A DNA stretch of 64,000 nucleotides from Limnephilus marmoratus (lineage: Eukaryota; Arthropoda; Insecta; Trichoptera; Limnephilidae): positions 25,544,627-25,608,626 of the forward strand of contig OU862922.1 of assembly GCA_917880885.1 (NCBI GenBank), read 5' to 3'. The translations under genes and the position numbers were made by a program. The notes under the pieces are model-generated. The model saw nothing but the letters and a program-made list of their open reading frames with translations, was not told the DNA's origin and made no database searches. This document shows, in pieces, positions 35,540 through 46,437 of the stretch (its first letter is position 1; each line of letters begins with the position of its first letter).

Positions 35540-37570
35540 TTATTCGAGGACCTTCACAGGCCTTTAGACCCAGAATCCGAGGACTCATACGAATCCGAGG
35601 ACGTCCTCGGATTCGAAATGCGAAAAACTGAATATGTACCTATAATCTATGCGTTCTGATTGGTCAACTGTCAAAATTTTGGGCCAATCGGAGAGAGTCC
35701 TCATTTTCGTTGTGAAAAATATCGTGTTTAATTTGGCTAGTGTTTCATTAGTACGGGTGTGTGACCACCAGGGCGGCGCCGCTAATGCTGGAAATCACAC
35801 ACAGACCCTAAACCGAGGACTCTCTCAAAGTCCTCGGTTTCGTGTTAAGGTGCCGATCACCGGAATGTGAACACCAGGAGGCGCTGCAAGCTCGAGTGTC
35901 AAGAAATCTCACCTACGCCCTAAACCGAGGACCCGTCGTTCGAAATTCCTACGTGCATGTGAATATAATAAATATTGCACTATTAAGATTGTGCCGACAA
36001 GGAATTCAGTTTTTGACAGTTGAAACAAAATTCAATATTGCGTTTAGTTCGTATTGTGAACTATGTATGTTCTGTAATACTGTTTAATTTGCTGTACGGT
36101 ATTGTAATATTTAATAAGTAATTAGGACACCTGCTCAAGTATTTGATTAATCCGCATCATATATTCTTCTTTCACTCCATTCTTCGTTAATCCGCTCTAT
36201 GACCCTATTACCTACACCTCACAAAAACGCCTCTGTCTGAATTAAGGACAAGGGAAGAATATCGCCACCTGGATGGGTGATGTTGTCAAGCGGGTTAAGG
36301 AGGAGCTGTAGGAAGGGTTTTATGAATGCGGATCTTGAAGAGTCGGAAAAAATAACTGAAAAAATTACCGAACGCAGAGTAACATTATCATAAAAAAAAA
36401 CATACATACGTCCGATATTATTGTATTATATTATAAAGAGCTTATGATTTTTAGTCCAGTCAAGGAAGGAGGTGTAGAGTGCGTGAGCAGGGACCTAAGC
36501 GATTCCTTCAGAAACTTGTTTAGGGTGCTTAGGGTGTGAACATACTAAAAGTCCTGACGTCTAGGTGGTGAGCTAGGGGGTGGAGGGGGGGGGGGGGGAA
36601 GGTCCTAATTTTCGGATTTCCGCTTGTATCTCAAAAACGGTGCGTCGCAGAGGAAATTTTTTTAACAATAAATAAAAGCCTTTACAATTCTCTACAACTT
36701 TTATTCTATATGTAATTTTCTAAATCCCAGCCGTTTTTGAGTTGCACGCTCCACAAATGTGGATATTTTCGAAAAAAATCATTTTACCTCACATATTTCA
36801 TCAAACATTACTTCATATCGTCTAAAATATTTATCACACATAGAAATTTATATGAAAAAAGTTGTAAAGAATTTTAATTCCCTTTTAGAATATACGAGTA
36901 TACATATTCTAAAAGGGAATTAAATATCCCCATTTTCAGAAAAAGCTGTTTTTCGGTACTTTCCGTATTACGAACGCCGATTACTAGCCGATCTGCTGTT
37001 GCACCGGGCGCGCGGGTGGAGGGGTGCACTGCCTGTCGGGTGTCAGCCGTAATGGTCTCTTACCAAATTAATATATATTTAGATAGGCAATTCAATTTTA
37101 TTTTGAACCTTTTTTTAAGTTTTGTGCAAATTTATATTTTAAATAAAATATTTAGGAATACGATGAGGCGTATAATTTTGTTGCCTGTTCACCGCACGAG
37201 TGAACGTTAGAACGAGCCGCGCCTGCTTCCAAGATACGTGTAAGAAATTCGTTCCACACTATTTCGAGGACCCAAGACCTCCAAAAACTACAGACCACTA
37301 AAACGAGGACCTTCCGAGATCCGTGTATTTTACGTATGTGTAATCCTGAATACGTGGACAGGCCTCGGATATGGGAAGTCCTCAGTTACCGGGTGTGTAT
37401 TCCGGTTTTTTGAGGACCGTTTTCTAGGTGCTTACCGGGTGTATGATGAAACCGAATAGACAGCAACGATCACGATTAACTTGAGTATACGCATAAGTGT
37501 AGAATACATGTCTACTTTATATAATATAACAGGACCTCGAATTCGGGTAGCCAGTTGAAGTCCTCGAAAT
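35540..37570. mobile_element. Possible TIR element with dispersed CGAGGAC subterminal repeats
   Basis: The heptamer CGAGGAC or its inverse is found at 35545, 35578, 35596, 35603, 35814, 35830, 35926, 37265, 37304 and 37560, with one-base variants near 37379 and 37411. The left cluster contains the perfect palindrome AATCCGAGGACGTCCTCGGATT. The block CCCTAAACCGAGGAC recurs about 110 bp apart. The outermost sites are flanked by similar inverted text: ATTCGAGGACCTTCACAGG on the left, and ATTTCGAGGACTTCAACTGG on the minus strand at the right. Clusters near two ends with a plain middle resemble the subterminal transposase-binding arrays of CACTA/hAT/P-like elements. No transposase frame is seen in the middle, and no duplication was found. 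Confidence 0.45.
36873..36924. repeat. 21-bp perfect hairpin
   Basis: TTTAATTCCCTTTTAGAATAT (36873-36893) is the exact inverse of 36904-36924, with a 10-base loop ACGAGTATAC. It lies in the middle of the CGAGGAC zone. Confidence 0.9.
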
Positions 37571-37779
37571 CAGGATTGGACAAACAAGGGTGTGTGTGTG
37601 TGTGTGTGGAGTGTGAACACATATGCATATTCATGTTTGTACTGTATACATGTATAAGTAAGTGTGCATGTATGTATTTTCTAATATTTAATGCGTACAG
37701 ACCGTACGTGTAATTTAATTTATTATTGTGTAAATACATTAAGAATGTTGAGATGAATGGTGTGCTCACTTTTAATTGG

Positions 37780-37822
37780 AATTGTCACTGTAACCATGTT
37801 AAATCTGGTTACAGTGACAATT
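37780..37822. repeat. 17-bp perfect hairpin
   Basis: AATTGTCACTGTAACCA (37780-37796) pairs exactly with TGGTTACAGTGACAATT (37806-37822) around TGTTAAATC. It could be a small foldback or a structured transcript end. Confidence 0.9.
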
Positions 37823-38359
37823 ATATGTGATGTATTCTGTTGGCAAGCCTACAAACAAACAAAAAATAAACAAAAGTAATAACAGCGAGAAAAAAATATG
37901 CAGATGCTTTGTAATCCGTAAGAGTTTTTTTTTCAAGATAAATTTATTATGTCCTCCACGCTAGGAGTCATTAGTTCATCAGGACATTTTAGAAGGGTAA
38001 TTTTAACAGGAAGACATGTAGTATGAAAATGTAACTATTTTTGTTATTTTCTGTTCCATTGGTGTTTTAACATTTTTAATTTGTGTCCCAACTGCTCACA
38101 ACTTTCCGGCGGCAGCAGGACTAGGGTATCGTGAGTTTTAAGACTTAATAAGGGAGTAGGAGAAGGTATAAGGGGTTGAAAGTACCTAGTTTTTCAGATC
38201 TGGTCACCAAACATGTCTAAATCAATTTCAAGCTAAATTCTAAATGGTATTGTTTGACCATGTTTGACCGATACTGAGTAACCATTCGGGGGTTGCGTTC
38301 TTGTCCATCGAGTTTCTCGTTGCGCCAGTACGCATAAGATCAATTAAAATATCTGTTAA

Positions 38360-39151
38360 CCACTGGAGAGACAGCGCAATTTAAAACTTTTTTCTCCGAT
38401 TGCTCGAATTTTTTTGGTAATCATTTTGAATATTTTCCGCCCACATTAAAAAAAATCGAACCTCCGAATTTTAGTATGCGACGTACAAACTGATAATCGT
38501 TCGATATAGCCAATGAATTCAAGTATCTGTTGTCGATTATCTCATATTCGTAGGATTTATAAAAAATATTATCAAATCGTAAACTTCTATTTAATTACTT
38601 AAAAATTAGGGAAAATTTGCCAAATTATTATTTTATTTTTATTTTTTTATTTTAGCGACTATATAAAATAATTGTACATACAATGTAATGGTGAAATTAA
38701 ATAAGTATAAAATATTGTATTTCTTAGTCCTTCTCACTAGGGGGTCCTGTGCCAAGGCGGACTAAAGTTATTTAAATATAGTGTACTTGTCTTCTAGTGT
38801 TTTTAGTGTCTTCATTAGGGTTTTTTTCATTGACCTCTTTCAGCCATATTTTTATTCTTGATTTGTATTCATTAGGATTTTTTATTAGTATTATGTCTTG
38901 GGGAAGGATGTTATGGAGTTTTGTTGTAAAGTATGTATAGTTTCTTTGTCCAAATGTGGTTTTATAACTTGGAATATTTTTTATATCACTTTTATTCGAT
39001 CTATTGTTATGCATACACGGTCTAGTTGACGATTCATTATTTTTGAAGAGCTTCAATAATATATTTTTGGCATATATTAAAGACAATTGGCAGCAAAGCA
39101 ATGTGTGGTATTTTAAATAGTGCCATATTGCGGCAAAAGGCGCTCCAGTGG
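38360..39151. mobile_element. TIR element with TTAA duplication, carrying a LINE
   Basis: The ends are CCACTGGAGAGACAGCGC on the left and GCGCTCCAGTGG on the right, flanked by TTAA (38356-38359 and 39152-39155) as in piggyBac-like insertions. The element body (TTTTGAATATTTTCCGCCCA, TATTCGTAGGATTTATA, TTGGCAGCAAAGCAAT, AAATAGTGCCATATTG) is shared with 43305-44062. A minus-strand LINE splits it at about 38627-39085. Confidence 0.75.
38627..39085 (-). pseudogene. LINE C-terminus and 3' UTR nested in the TIR element
   Basis: The minus strand encodes YKTTFGQRNYTYFTTKLHN, ILPQDIILIKNPNEYKSR and IKIWLKEV, the C-terminal block of Jockey-type LINEs after the RT domain. The frame ends at 38772. Downstream, TAGTCCGCCTTGGCACAGG and CCCCCTAGTGAGAAGGACTA form the 3' stem-loop, and an AT-rich tail ends near 38627. 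The N-terminal part of the 164-residue frame reading into 39266 is host-element sequence, not LINE. Confidence 0.75.
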
Positions 39152-39835
39152 TTAAACATAGTAAATTAAGTGATTTCAACACCCACAAGATCATTGTGAA
39201 CATAGTAGATTCAATTGTTTTCTGTATTACTAACACCATTATTAGGGATCGCACTCCGTTATCCATGAAAACAAAGCATATTTAAAATGCTGCAATTTAA
39301 TACCACGAAGAATAGAAATCAGAGAGAGAACTGGCATAAAGTCTCGAGGCCCCTAGCCAGAAAAGGAAGAAAAAGAAACAGTCCGGGGTAAATTATCGCG
39401 GTGTCCAAACTGACACATTTCGAGTGTCTACGATAACTAGCCTCGTGGAATATGGACCGAGAATCAACAAACGCGGACTACGTCTGGTATTAACAGTTAA
39501 AAAACTACTGTAAAATAGAAGAATCGTTAAAGCTTAAGATTATTAGAAATGCCAAGATCTTTTAATCTTTACATTTATCCAAAAATGCTCGTAAACTCTC
39601 ACATGTTCAATTTTTTAAAATTTTTGATTATTTTTTTATTGAAAACCTCCTCGCAGTATAATTTAATGATATTTGGGAAATGTTACTGTAGTATAATATA
39701 TAAAAACTCTAAGTCCCACTTGACCGATGGGAGTTCGGTTATCGATTTGGCAATCCGTTTTAAATAAAATCCATACCTCCAAATTTTAACATTGAAAAAA
39801 AAATATAAAAAAATTATTAAATAGGTTACATTAGG

Positions 39836-40013
39836 TTAGGGAACGTACCCATACTACGTGACCAACTTTTTGCAATTTTTAACCCCCCCCCCCCCGGTGA
39901 CCAAAAACCTAAGCCCGCCGCCGCTCATTTGTACCAAGCGTGACATTTTGAAGACCCCCCCCCCCCTAAACGTGTCACGTATGTCAGTATGGGTACGTTC
40001 CCTTAGGTAATGA
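39836..40013. mobile_element. MITE with GGGAACGTACCCATACT ends
   Basis: TTAGGGAACGTACCCATACT at the left is the inverse of AGTATGGGTACGTTCCCTTA at the right. The interior has long C runs (39884-39896, 39955-39966) and GTGACCAAAAACCTAAG. This terminal style and C-run interior are typical of widespread arthropod MITEs. Confidence 0.75.
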
Positions 40014-40200
40014 GCTATTTTAATTTGTTTTTTCCTAGCTTTTAATGACTTTTCTTAACTTTTCCTCATTTGTACCAAGCGTGACATTTTAAAGACCCCC
40101 CCCCCCCTAAACGTGTCACGTATGTCAGTATGGGTACGTTCCCTTAGGTAATGAGCTATTTTAATTTGTTTTTTCCTAGCTTTTAATGACTTTTCTTAGA
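39923..40200 (+). repeat. 142-bp tandem duplication of MITE end plus flank
   Basis: CTCATTTGTACCAAGCGTGA starts at 39923 and 40065. The duplicated unit includes the right MITE terminus and about 50 bp of flank (GGTAATGAGCTATTTTAATT). Only the length of the C run differs noticeably between units, so the duplication is young and post-dates insertion. Confidence 0.9.
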
Positions 40201-41404
40201 GGTGTTGAGTTGGCTTGATTCTGAGTTGGCATGGAATCGTTTGTCTCATATTTTTAGGTTCTGCAAAACAAATCACCGAATGAATTAGGAGAATCGAGAG
40301 ATTTAGTAAGAAATAAAAGATAGTTTGGGATATAGACTATCTTAACAATGAATGTCTAAAAACAAATCAACCAACGTTTTTTAAATAAAATATTTCAGAA
40401 AAAGCCAGGATGGTGCATATGTTTTCATAGATCCTATGTTATTTTGTCCCATTTTTTCGTACAACTATCATCATTATAAAAAATACTAATTTCGATTTGG
40501 TATCTCTCCGTAACTCTAATATAATAGTGACATTTACAAAATTGGAAGTGTTTCTTTGGGGAATTGAGGCAAGCGATAAAGTACCTACCTATTTATAATA
40601 ATATAATTTTTTTGGACGAACATTATTTTAATTATTATTTTCAAAATTTGAACTAATGTGTTTAAGACTCTCTGTGATTTTTTGTATACTCGTATCTGCG
40701 CTAATATTTATATTACTTAAGTACTTCGTGAACATCTTAATTATTTCCATTACAATGAAGCTGTTAAACAAAATAATAAAAATTCTGATGTCAGGACGAT
40801 AAGAAAGACAAATCATTTTGCCGAAGGTACAAAATATACAATTAAAAAAAAAATTCCGCATAATGGAATAAATAGCTTTCTCCAGGTTTACGAGCTCCTT
40901 TGGACAGTCACTGCTGCGATAATTTTGATGGATGGTTCGTGCTCTGACTCTGGACTGGAAAATAAAAGGGATCGACCACAGGCCCAGACAACAGCGCGCA
41001 CCAGACGCCGCTTTTCGACTTGTGACTTGTCGTTTTAAAGTGGTCGGGAAAAGCGAAAAGTGGGGATTTTAACCCACGATCCTCCACTTTCAGATGAAGG
41101 GGAAATGAAGAAAATAGAGAAAATAAAAATTTGTGTTGGATGTGCTGGATTTGCACTAAAGTATGGTTAAAAAACTTCCCCCTTTAGCAGCAAAAGCTAA
41201 CAATTGAGAACCTTAGCTTGAAAACTGTCAATGCCTTGAGAAAATATTTACATTTATTTTCTAAAATTCAATCTCGATGATTTTCTTCAATCTGTTAAGC
41301 ACGAATGCTTGCAATGCAACACTGGATATTTGAAAAGGGAAAATAAAATACCTACTTACTCTAGGACATCTATTTTCCAATTTCTTCCGTAGAACGAATT
41401 TCAA
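40201..41404. other. No gene recognised (1.2 kb)
   Basis: Short minus-strand frames at 40628-40861 and 40908-41156 show no motif. Nothing else stands out. Confidence 0.4.
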
Positions 41405-41775
41405 AAGTGACTATAGTACGGCCCGCTAGCCGTTTTAAATCACACAAAAATATGTTTTCTTTAAATTTCTCGGCTTTTCTCTAATATAATTTATACGTAT
41501 TATACATAAAAATCTTCCTCTTCAATCACTCTATCTATTGGTGAAAACCGTATGAAAATCCGTTGCGTAGTTTAAAAGATTAACGCGCACATACATTTTG
41601 AGCGACTTCATTTTATACTATGTAATGAAATGAATACATATAAACATTCCTCTTCAATCACTCTATCTATTGGTGAAAACCGTATGAAAATCCTTTGCGT
41701 AGTTTAAAAGATTAACGCGCACATACATTTTGAGCGACTTCATTTTATACTATGTAATGATGATAATGAAGTAAT
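41405..41775 (+). mobile_element. RTE-tailed retroposon, copy 3, with 132-bp tandem duplication
   Basis: ACTCTATCTATTGGTGAAAA through TTATACTATGTAATGA occurs twice with a 132-bp period. The second unit ends in the TGATGATAATGA tail. Units differ by a few bases (CCGTTGCG versus CCTTTGCG). Confidence 0.8.
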
Positions 41776-42095
41776 TTTGCGATAAAATTTTATTTTGTAA
41801 TATCGATCGTTCAGTTGATTAGTCACACAACTCCGAAAAATCGTAATTTTAGTTGATTATGCAGTCAATACAATTACACGATCGTTTTCCGAATATCTAC
41901 TTTTTTATTTTAGTTTTAGAAAAAAAAATCAATAAAGTTAAGCATATTAATTTGTATAATATGCGGCACTCGTGTCGCCAAAACAAACTAATTGCATTTT
42001 GCAAATAATTATCAAAAGTGCAAAGGGTGAAAATGCCCTTAAACTTTAAGTATTTCCTTTGAAAATTCTCAGAATAATTAATATAATCAATTTGG

Positions 42096-42430
42096 GAGGC
42101 GAGAATGGGTACCGCCGCCCCGGGAACCTTTATTGGATAACCAACACCTGTGCCACAGGTCACCCCAAGTGGTTCGCTACTTTTGGTGATTTAGCAGGGG
42201 TGTCCGGGTCCATGGGGTGAGGTTTGTCTAGGTCTTGGAGGCGGATGACCTGGACACACTGAACCCTATATTCCTACCCACCTCTTAAACCCTTTTCCTT
42301 CCCAGAACTCTCCTCTCCTTCCTTTCCTTAAAAAAAACCCTCCACACAGCATCCCCAAATATGGCATAGGCCCTGTGGGAAATTATTTTCCTCTGGGCCT
42401 CCTGTGTGGAGCTCATGTAAAAAAAATAAT
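42096..42430 (+). mobile_element. SINE family A, full-length reference copy
   Basis: In its own orientation: GGTACCGCCGCCCCGGGAAC, TTTATTGGATAACCAACACC, CAAGTGGTTCGCTACTTTTG (GGTTCGCTAC is a weak B-box-like string), AGGGGTGTCCGGGTCCATGG, CCCTCCACACAGCATCCCCA and CTCCTGTGTGGAGCTCATGT with a terminal A run. The 3' ~100 bp is shared with the LINE at 21081-21842. Confidence 0.8.
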
Positions 42431-42724
42431 AATAAGGTTTTTTCCAAAAACGCTGAACTTTCACCACACTCTTTTTGACGTTAAATAAATGAAAAAAAAA
42501 CAATGCATTCTAAAAATTAAACATAGTATTAAAGAGCAGGTGAACAAAATAATTCATACTTAACTTAAGTTATTTTTCTGATATGTGGAAGCAGTATATT
42601 AAAAAAAGTAAAAAAAAGTACCTATATGTACACGATAAAAAAAGGGAACGACTGCGCGGTCTTTTTCATACAAATCTTAATTATTTCTTACATATCTTCC
42701 TTAAACACGGTAAGTTTTAAAGCT

Positions 42725-43060
42725 CTTAAAAAAATATATGTTATTCTTGAAGATAATATCTAGACATTGCCCGCGCCGAAACGCAAATTATATAAAATTC
42801 TCTCGATAGAAAAAAATCGCAAAGTATGCTCCAAAAATTATTATAAACACGTTTGTTTCAGTTATTTTATAAGTTATATCTATGAAAAAAATCAGTGTTT
42901 CTTTAAATGCTGTTTAAGACAATGCCCGCGAGATTTTTGCTCTATTTTAAACGAGTCGTGTTTTATTAAACATTTTCGCAATTTTCGCATCGATTTTGTC
43001 GCTGTAAATGTTAGCGCTCTCCTCTAAGATTCGTAATTTCGTATCTCTCCATCTTCTTCT
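42725..43060 (+). repeat. Diverged dispersed repeat, copy 1
   Basis: TTTAAATGCTGTTTAAGAC, TGCTCTATTTTAAACGAGTC and GTGTTTTATTAAACATTTTC correspond in order to TTTAAATGCTACTTTAAAC, TGGTCTGTTTTAAACCTGCC and ATGTTTTATTAAATATTTTC at 63.29-63.36 kb. No coding signal and no termini defined. Confidence 0.55.
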
Positions 43061-43304
43061 TTTCTTAAATTTTGTATTTGAGGTCAAAATAACCAGCCAA
43101 ACACTTTTTTCCGCCTACCTACCCACCAAACGCCTAACTTTCATTTTCTCTGCTGCATTGTTAGTCCGTGCAGTTTGGTCGAGCTCAACCAAAATTATTG
43201 GTAACCTTTCATGTCTTATGTCTCTTTGCTTATATTATCTTAGAGAATGTAACTGACAATGTCTAGTAATTTTAAAACCGAATTAATATCTAAGGGGTTT
43301 ATAA

Positions 43305-44062
43305 CCCTGGAGAGACAGCGCAATTTAAAAAAAATTTCTCCGATTGCTCCAAATTTTTGGTAATCAACAACATCATCTTCTTCCACTTGTCCTATTCGGG
43401 TCGGGGACCCATTGCATCGACAAGGCTCCTCCATACATCCCTGTCTTGTGCTGATTGTTCGGCCTCTGTCCATGGTAGACCCATCCTCTCCTCACACAGT
43501 TTCTGGAGTTGCCTCGCCCAACTGTGTCTGGGGCGGCCCACTTGGACGTCTACCCTCTGGAATCGCACTCAGTATCTTCCTCGGAATTCGGTCATCAGAC
43601 ATTCTTAGTACATGCCCAAGCCACCTTAGTTGCAATTTTTCTATGAAGAGTAGCAGTGGTTCAATGTTTAGATTATCTCGGATCGTCGAGTTTCTTATAT
43701 GATCCCATTTCGTAACCCCTGCCACTCCTCTCAAGTACCTCATTTCGGCAGCTTGGACTCTAGAGCGTGTTCGTTCGTGGAGTTCGATTCGTTCGATTTT
43801 TTGGTAATCATTTTGAATATTTTCCGCCCACATTAAAAAAATCATACCCCCGAATTTTAATGCGGAGACAAACAAACTGATTATAGTTCTACATAGCCAA
43901 TGAATTCACCTATCTTTTTCGATTATCACATATTCGTAGGATTTATACATAATTTCTTCTACTTTATTACTTACAAATAAGGAAAAATTTGCTAAAATTG
44001 GCAGCAAAGCAATCCGAGGCATTTTAAATAGTGCCATATTGTGGCAAAAAGCGCTCCAGTGG
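43305..44062. mobile_element. TIR element, second copy, carrying a different LINE
   Basis: The ends CCCTGGAGAGACAGCGC and GCGCTCCAGTGG are flanked by ATAA (43301-43304 and 44063-44066). It is collinear with 38360-39151 once the inserted LINEs are removed. The uninterrupted junction TTTGCTAAAATTGGCAGC here shows where the LINE entered the 38-kb copy. Confidence 0.75.
43367..43797 (-). pseudogene. 5'-truncated RTE-like LINE C-terminus with 13-bp duplication
   Basis: TTTTTGGTAATCA occurs on both sides (43354-43366 and 43798-43810). The minus strand reads QAAEMRYLRGVAGVTKWDHI, RNSTIRDNLNIEPLL and LQLRWLGHVLRMSDDRIPRK, then EGRRPSGPP. This is the C-terminal region of RTE-type LINEs with the W-GH-RM block. 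The 3' end is GAAGAAGATGATGTTGT, the GAT-type tail of that clade. The RT and endonuclease are missing, a usual result of 5' truncation. Confidence 0.82.
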
Positions 44063-44066
44063 ATAA

Positions 44067-44880
44067 AGTCATCGAAAAGAACACTGCGACGACGGTCAAC
44101 TGTAATAACTAAAAACCTTTATAAAGTTGGCACGTTAAAACCCAAAAAGACCATTCAATACGAGATACACAACCCTCGTTCCCTTGTTGTTTGTTCGTTA
44201 ATTGTTTAATTTATTCAGCCAAAGTTTTTAATGACTTTATTCATCGGATGCGAATTGCGCTGGTGTAAAAACTAAATAAATTAAAGTCTGTTTTTGAAAA
44301 CAAGACTAAAGGTCAGTCGTCCACGAAAAATTATTATTAAAAGAACTCATTAATTAACATTACAATACAGATTTTTCTTAAATAAAATTATCAATATTAC
44401 GAAAAAAAACATAATTTATTCTGCAAAGAGGAGAGATGGTAATTCAAATTAACTAAATATTAAGAAATGTGACCTTTATAAAAGATTTTATAAAGAATGC
44501 TATACCAAGTGTGCTTATTTGTAAAACGATAAAACCCGAAGGAAATTTTATACCTTTTGCTTGAACTCAAAATGAAGCCCAGTCAGTACTGAATCCTAGT
44601 CATAAAATATTTTCTATCATCGATCAACTAAAATGACGTATCAAATAAAATAAGTATAAAATCCAACAAACGTTATGACATATATGTTTTTAATTTTGAT
44701 TTATATAATTATATGTTTTAATTTATACAGAACACTTGAGTTCTTAACATTTAATTTTCATTATTAATTTTTGTATTTCAAAATTTGAATTTGAATTTTC
44801 ATTTTTACTTTTCTTTAAAATATGGTCTTTTTTTTCTCTTTAGTTTTAAGTATTTCTTAATATTTTTTGAAATGTTAAAA
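44067..44880. other. No gene recognised; right part likely LINE 3' UTR
   Basis: AT-rich with no coding signal. The part approaching 44.88 kb probably belongs to the LINE end that follows. Confidence 0.35.
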
Positions 44881-44971
44881 TATTAAATGTACGAGACTAC
44901 CACAACACGGGCTTAGCCTAGTGTGGTAGCCAAAAAAAAACCAAATATCTGTTACTAATAAAAAATATATG

Positions 44972-45025
<54 letters not shown>
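44881..45025 (+). mobile_element. LINE 3' end with stem-loop and long poly(A)
   Basis: ACTACCACAACACGGGCTTA with GCCTAGTGTGGTAG forms a stem CTACCACA/TGTGGTAG. A run of nearly 50 A follows at 44973-45021, then (TA)n. No coding part remains. Confidence 0.6.
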
Positions 45026-45036
<11 letters not shown>

Positions 45037-45154
45037 GAGCGTAAAAGAAAAAAAATACAATTTTCCCATATTTTGTACGTAACTTTTTACGATACCCAAT
45101 TTTTTTTAATTTTTCGACTCACTCTACGGCAAGTTTCCCATGCCATATTATATA

Positions 45155-45230
45155 TTCGACTACCATAACACGGGCTTGTGCCTAGTGTGATAGTAAAAAA
45201 AAACTGTAAAAAACTGCATACAAGTTACTT
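45155..45230 (+). mobile_element. LINE 3' end fragment with stem-loop
   Basis: CGACTACCATAACACGGGCT with TGTGCCTAGTGTGATAGT is a second version of the same stem-loop 260 bp downstream, with changed but still mostly pairing stem bases. Confidence 0.55.
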
Positions 45231-45359
45231 TATGAATAAAGAAAAATTTGTGTGCGTTATCTGTAATTAATACATAAATTTTTGGCAGGCCATACAAAAA
45301 AGGTTATTTTCCAAAGTGGCTGACAAACGAACCAGAATCTTTTTTTAATTTATTTCAAA

Positions 45360-46437
45360 CTAGCTGGTACCCGGCATGCGTTGCTATGCCATTTAATAAT
45401 GGCATAGCAATGCATAGCATAGCTCCTCCCTTCCTCTCCCGCGTCCCTTACCCCTCTCGCGTACCCACTCCTCCTCCACCTTCCCTCTCCTCACTCTACT
45501 CCCCCCCTTCCCCGTCCCGCGAACCCCCCTCTTGAGTTCCCCTCCTCCCTCCCATAATCACCTCCTTCCTCCCGCGGATCTCTCTCCCGAGCTCCCCTCC
45601 CCATCCGAGTTCCCCTCCGCCCTCCTGCATTTCATGCATTCATTCCCGATACATTCAGTTTTCAAACAGCTTGTGTGCTACTTATTGCAATTTTTTATAC
45701 AAATTTCAGGATGCCAGAGCTCGTGTACTTTCCCATTCGTCCCGTTCCCCTTCCGCCTCCCCTTCCTCTCCCGCGTCCCCTTTCCCTCTCGCGTTCGCAC
45801 CGTGCCCTTTCCGCCTTCCCTCTCCTCACTCCCCTCGCCCGCTTCCCCTATCCCTTAAACCCCCCTCCCGTGTTCCTCTCCTCCTTTCCGAGTTCCCCCC
45901 CTCTCCGGGTTCCCCTCCCCTCCCTCCCGCGGGACCCCTTTCCCGAGTTCCCCTCCCTTGTTCCCCTCCCCTCCCACATCCTTCACCCCTCTCCCATCCG
46001 CCACCCCCTCCCGCATTCCATACATTCAGTCCCAGTACATTCAGTTTTCAAACAGTTCGCGTGGTACCAATTGCAATTTTATATACAAATTTCATAATGC
46101 CAGAGCTCACCAGTACATACAGAAACCTTTGCAAACGTGCTCACAACAACTCATCAAAGTTTCATCGCAATCGGATGAACTGTTAGCAATTCACAGGAAA
46201 GTAGATAGAACAGTTTATAGGGGAAAATGAAATTGTTGTTTTTACTATCTTCGTCGCAACTTTTCAATATTTTCTCACCGTTTAAACCTTCCCTGGACTA
46301 CGACAAACATTTCAATGCCAAAATCAGCTAAATCGGCCCAGCCGTTCTCGAGTTTTAGCGAGACAAACGAACAGCAATTGATTTTCTATATATATATATA
46401 TACCTATGTGGGACCTATATATATATATATATATAGA
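45360..46437 (-). mobile_element. Helitron-like non-autonomous element
   Basis: On the minus strand it starts TCTATATATATATA after an A and ends ACCAGCTAG before a T, the A|TC...CTAG|T rule of Helitrons. Near the CTAG end lies a perfect 13-bp hairpin, TTGCTATGCCATT/AATGGCATAGCAA (45381-45393 and 45398-45410). The 5' part has TCTCGCTAAAACTCGAGAAC and GGGCCGATTTAGCTGATTTT, shared with the plus-strand copy at 53857. Between 45.42 and 46.02 kb the plus strand is almost pure pyrimidine with dozens of CCC runs. The segment from TTCAGTTTTCAAACAG to TGCCAGAGCTC is present twice (about 45.66 and 46.04 kb). No Rep/helicase coding sequence. Confidence 0.65.

Noticed and set aside
35366..35659. Cysteine/valine-rich frames
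   Set aside because: They run through TG microsatellite sequence; no domain.
38772..39266. Full 164-residue frame as one LINE protein
   Set aside because: Residues encoded above about 39085 belong to the host TIR element, as shown by the uninterrupted copy at 43.98-44.06 kb.
45532..46186. Proline/serine-rich overlapping frames
   Set aside because: Produced by the polypyrimidine tract of the Helitron-like element in all three plus frames.
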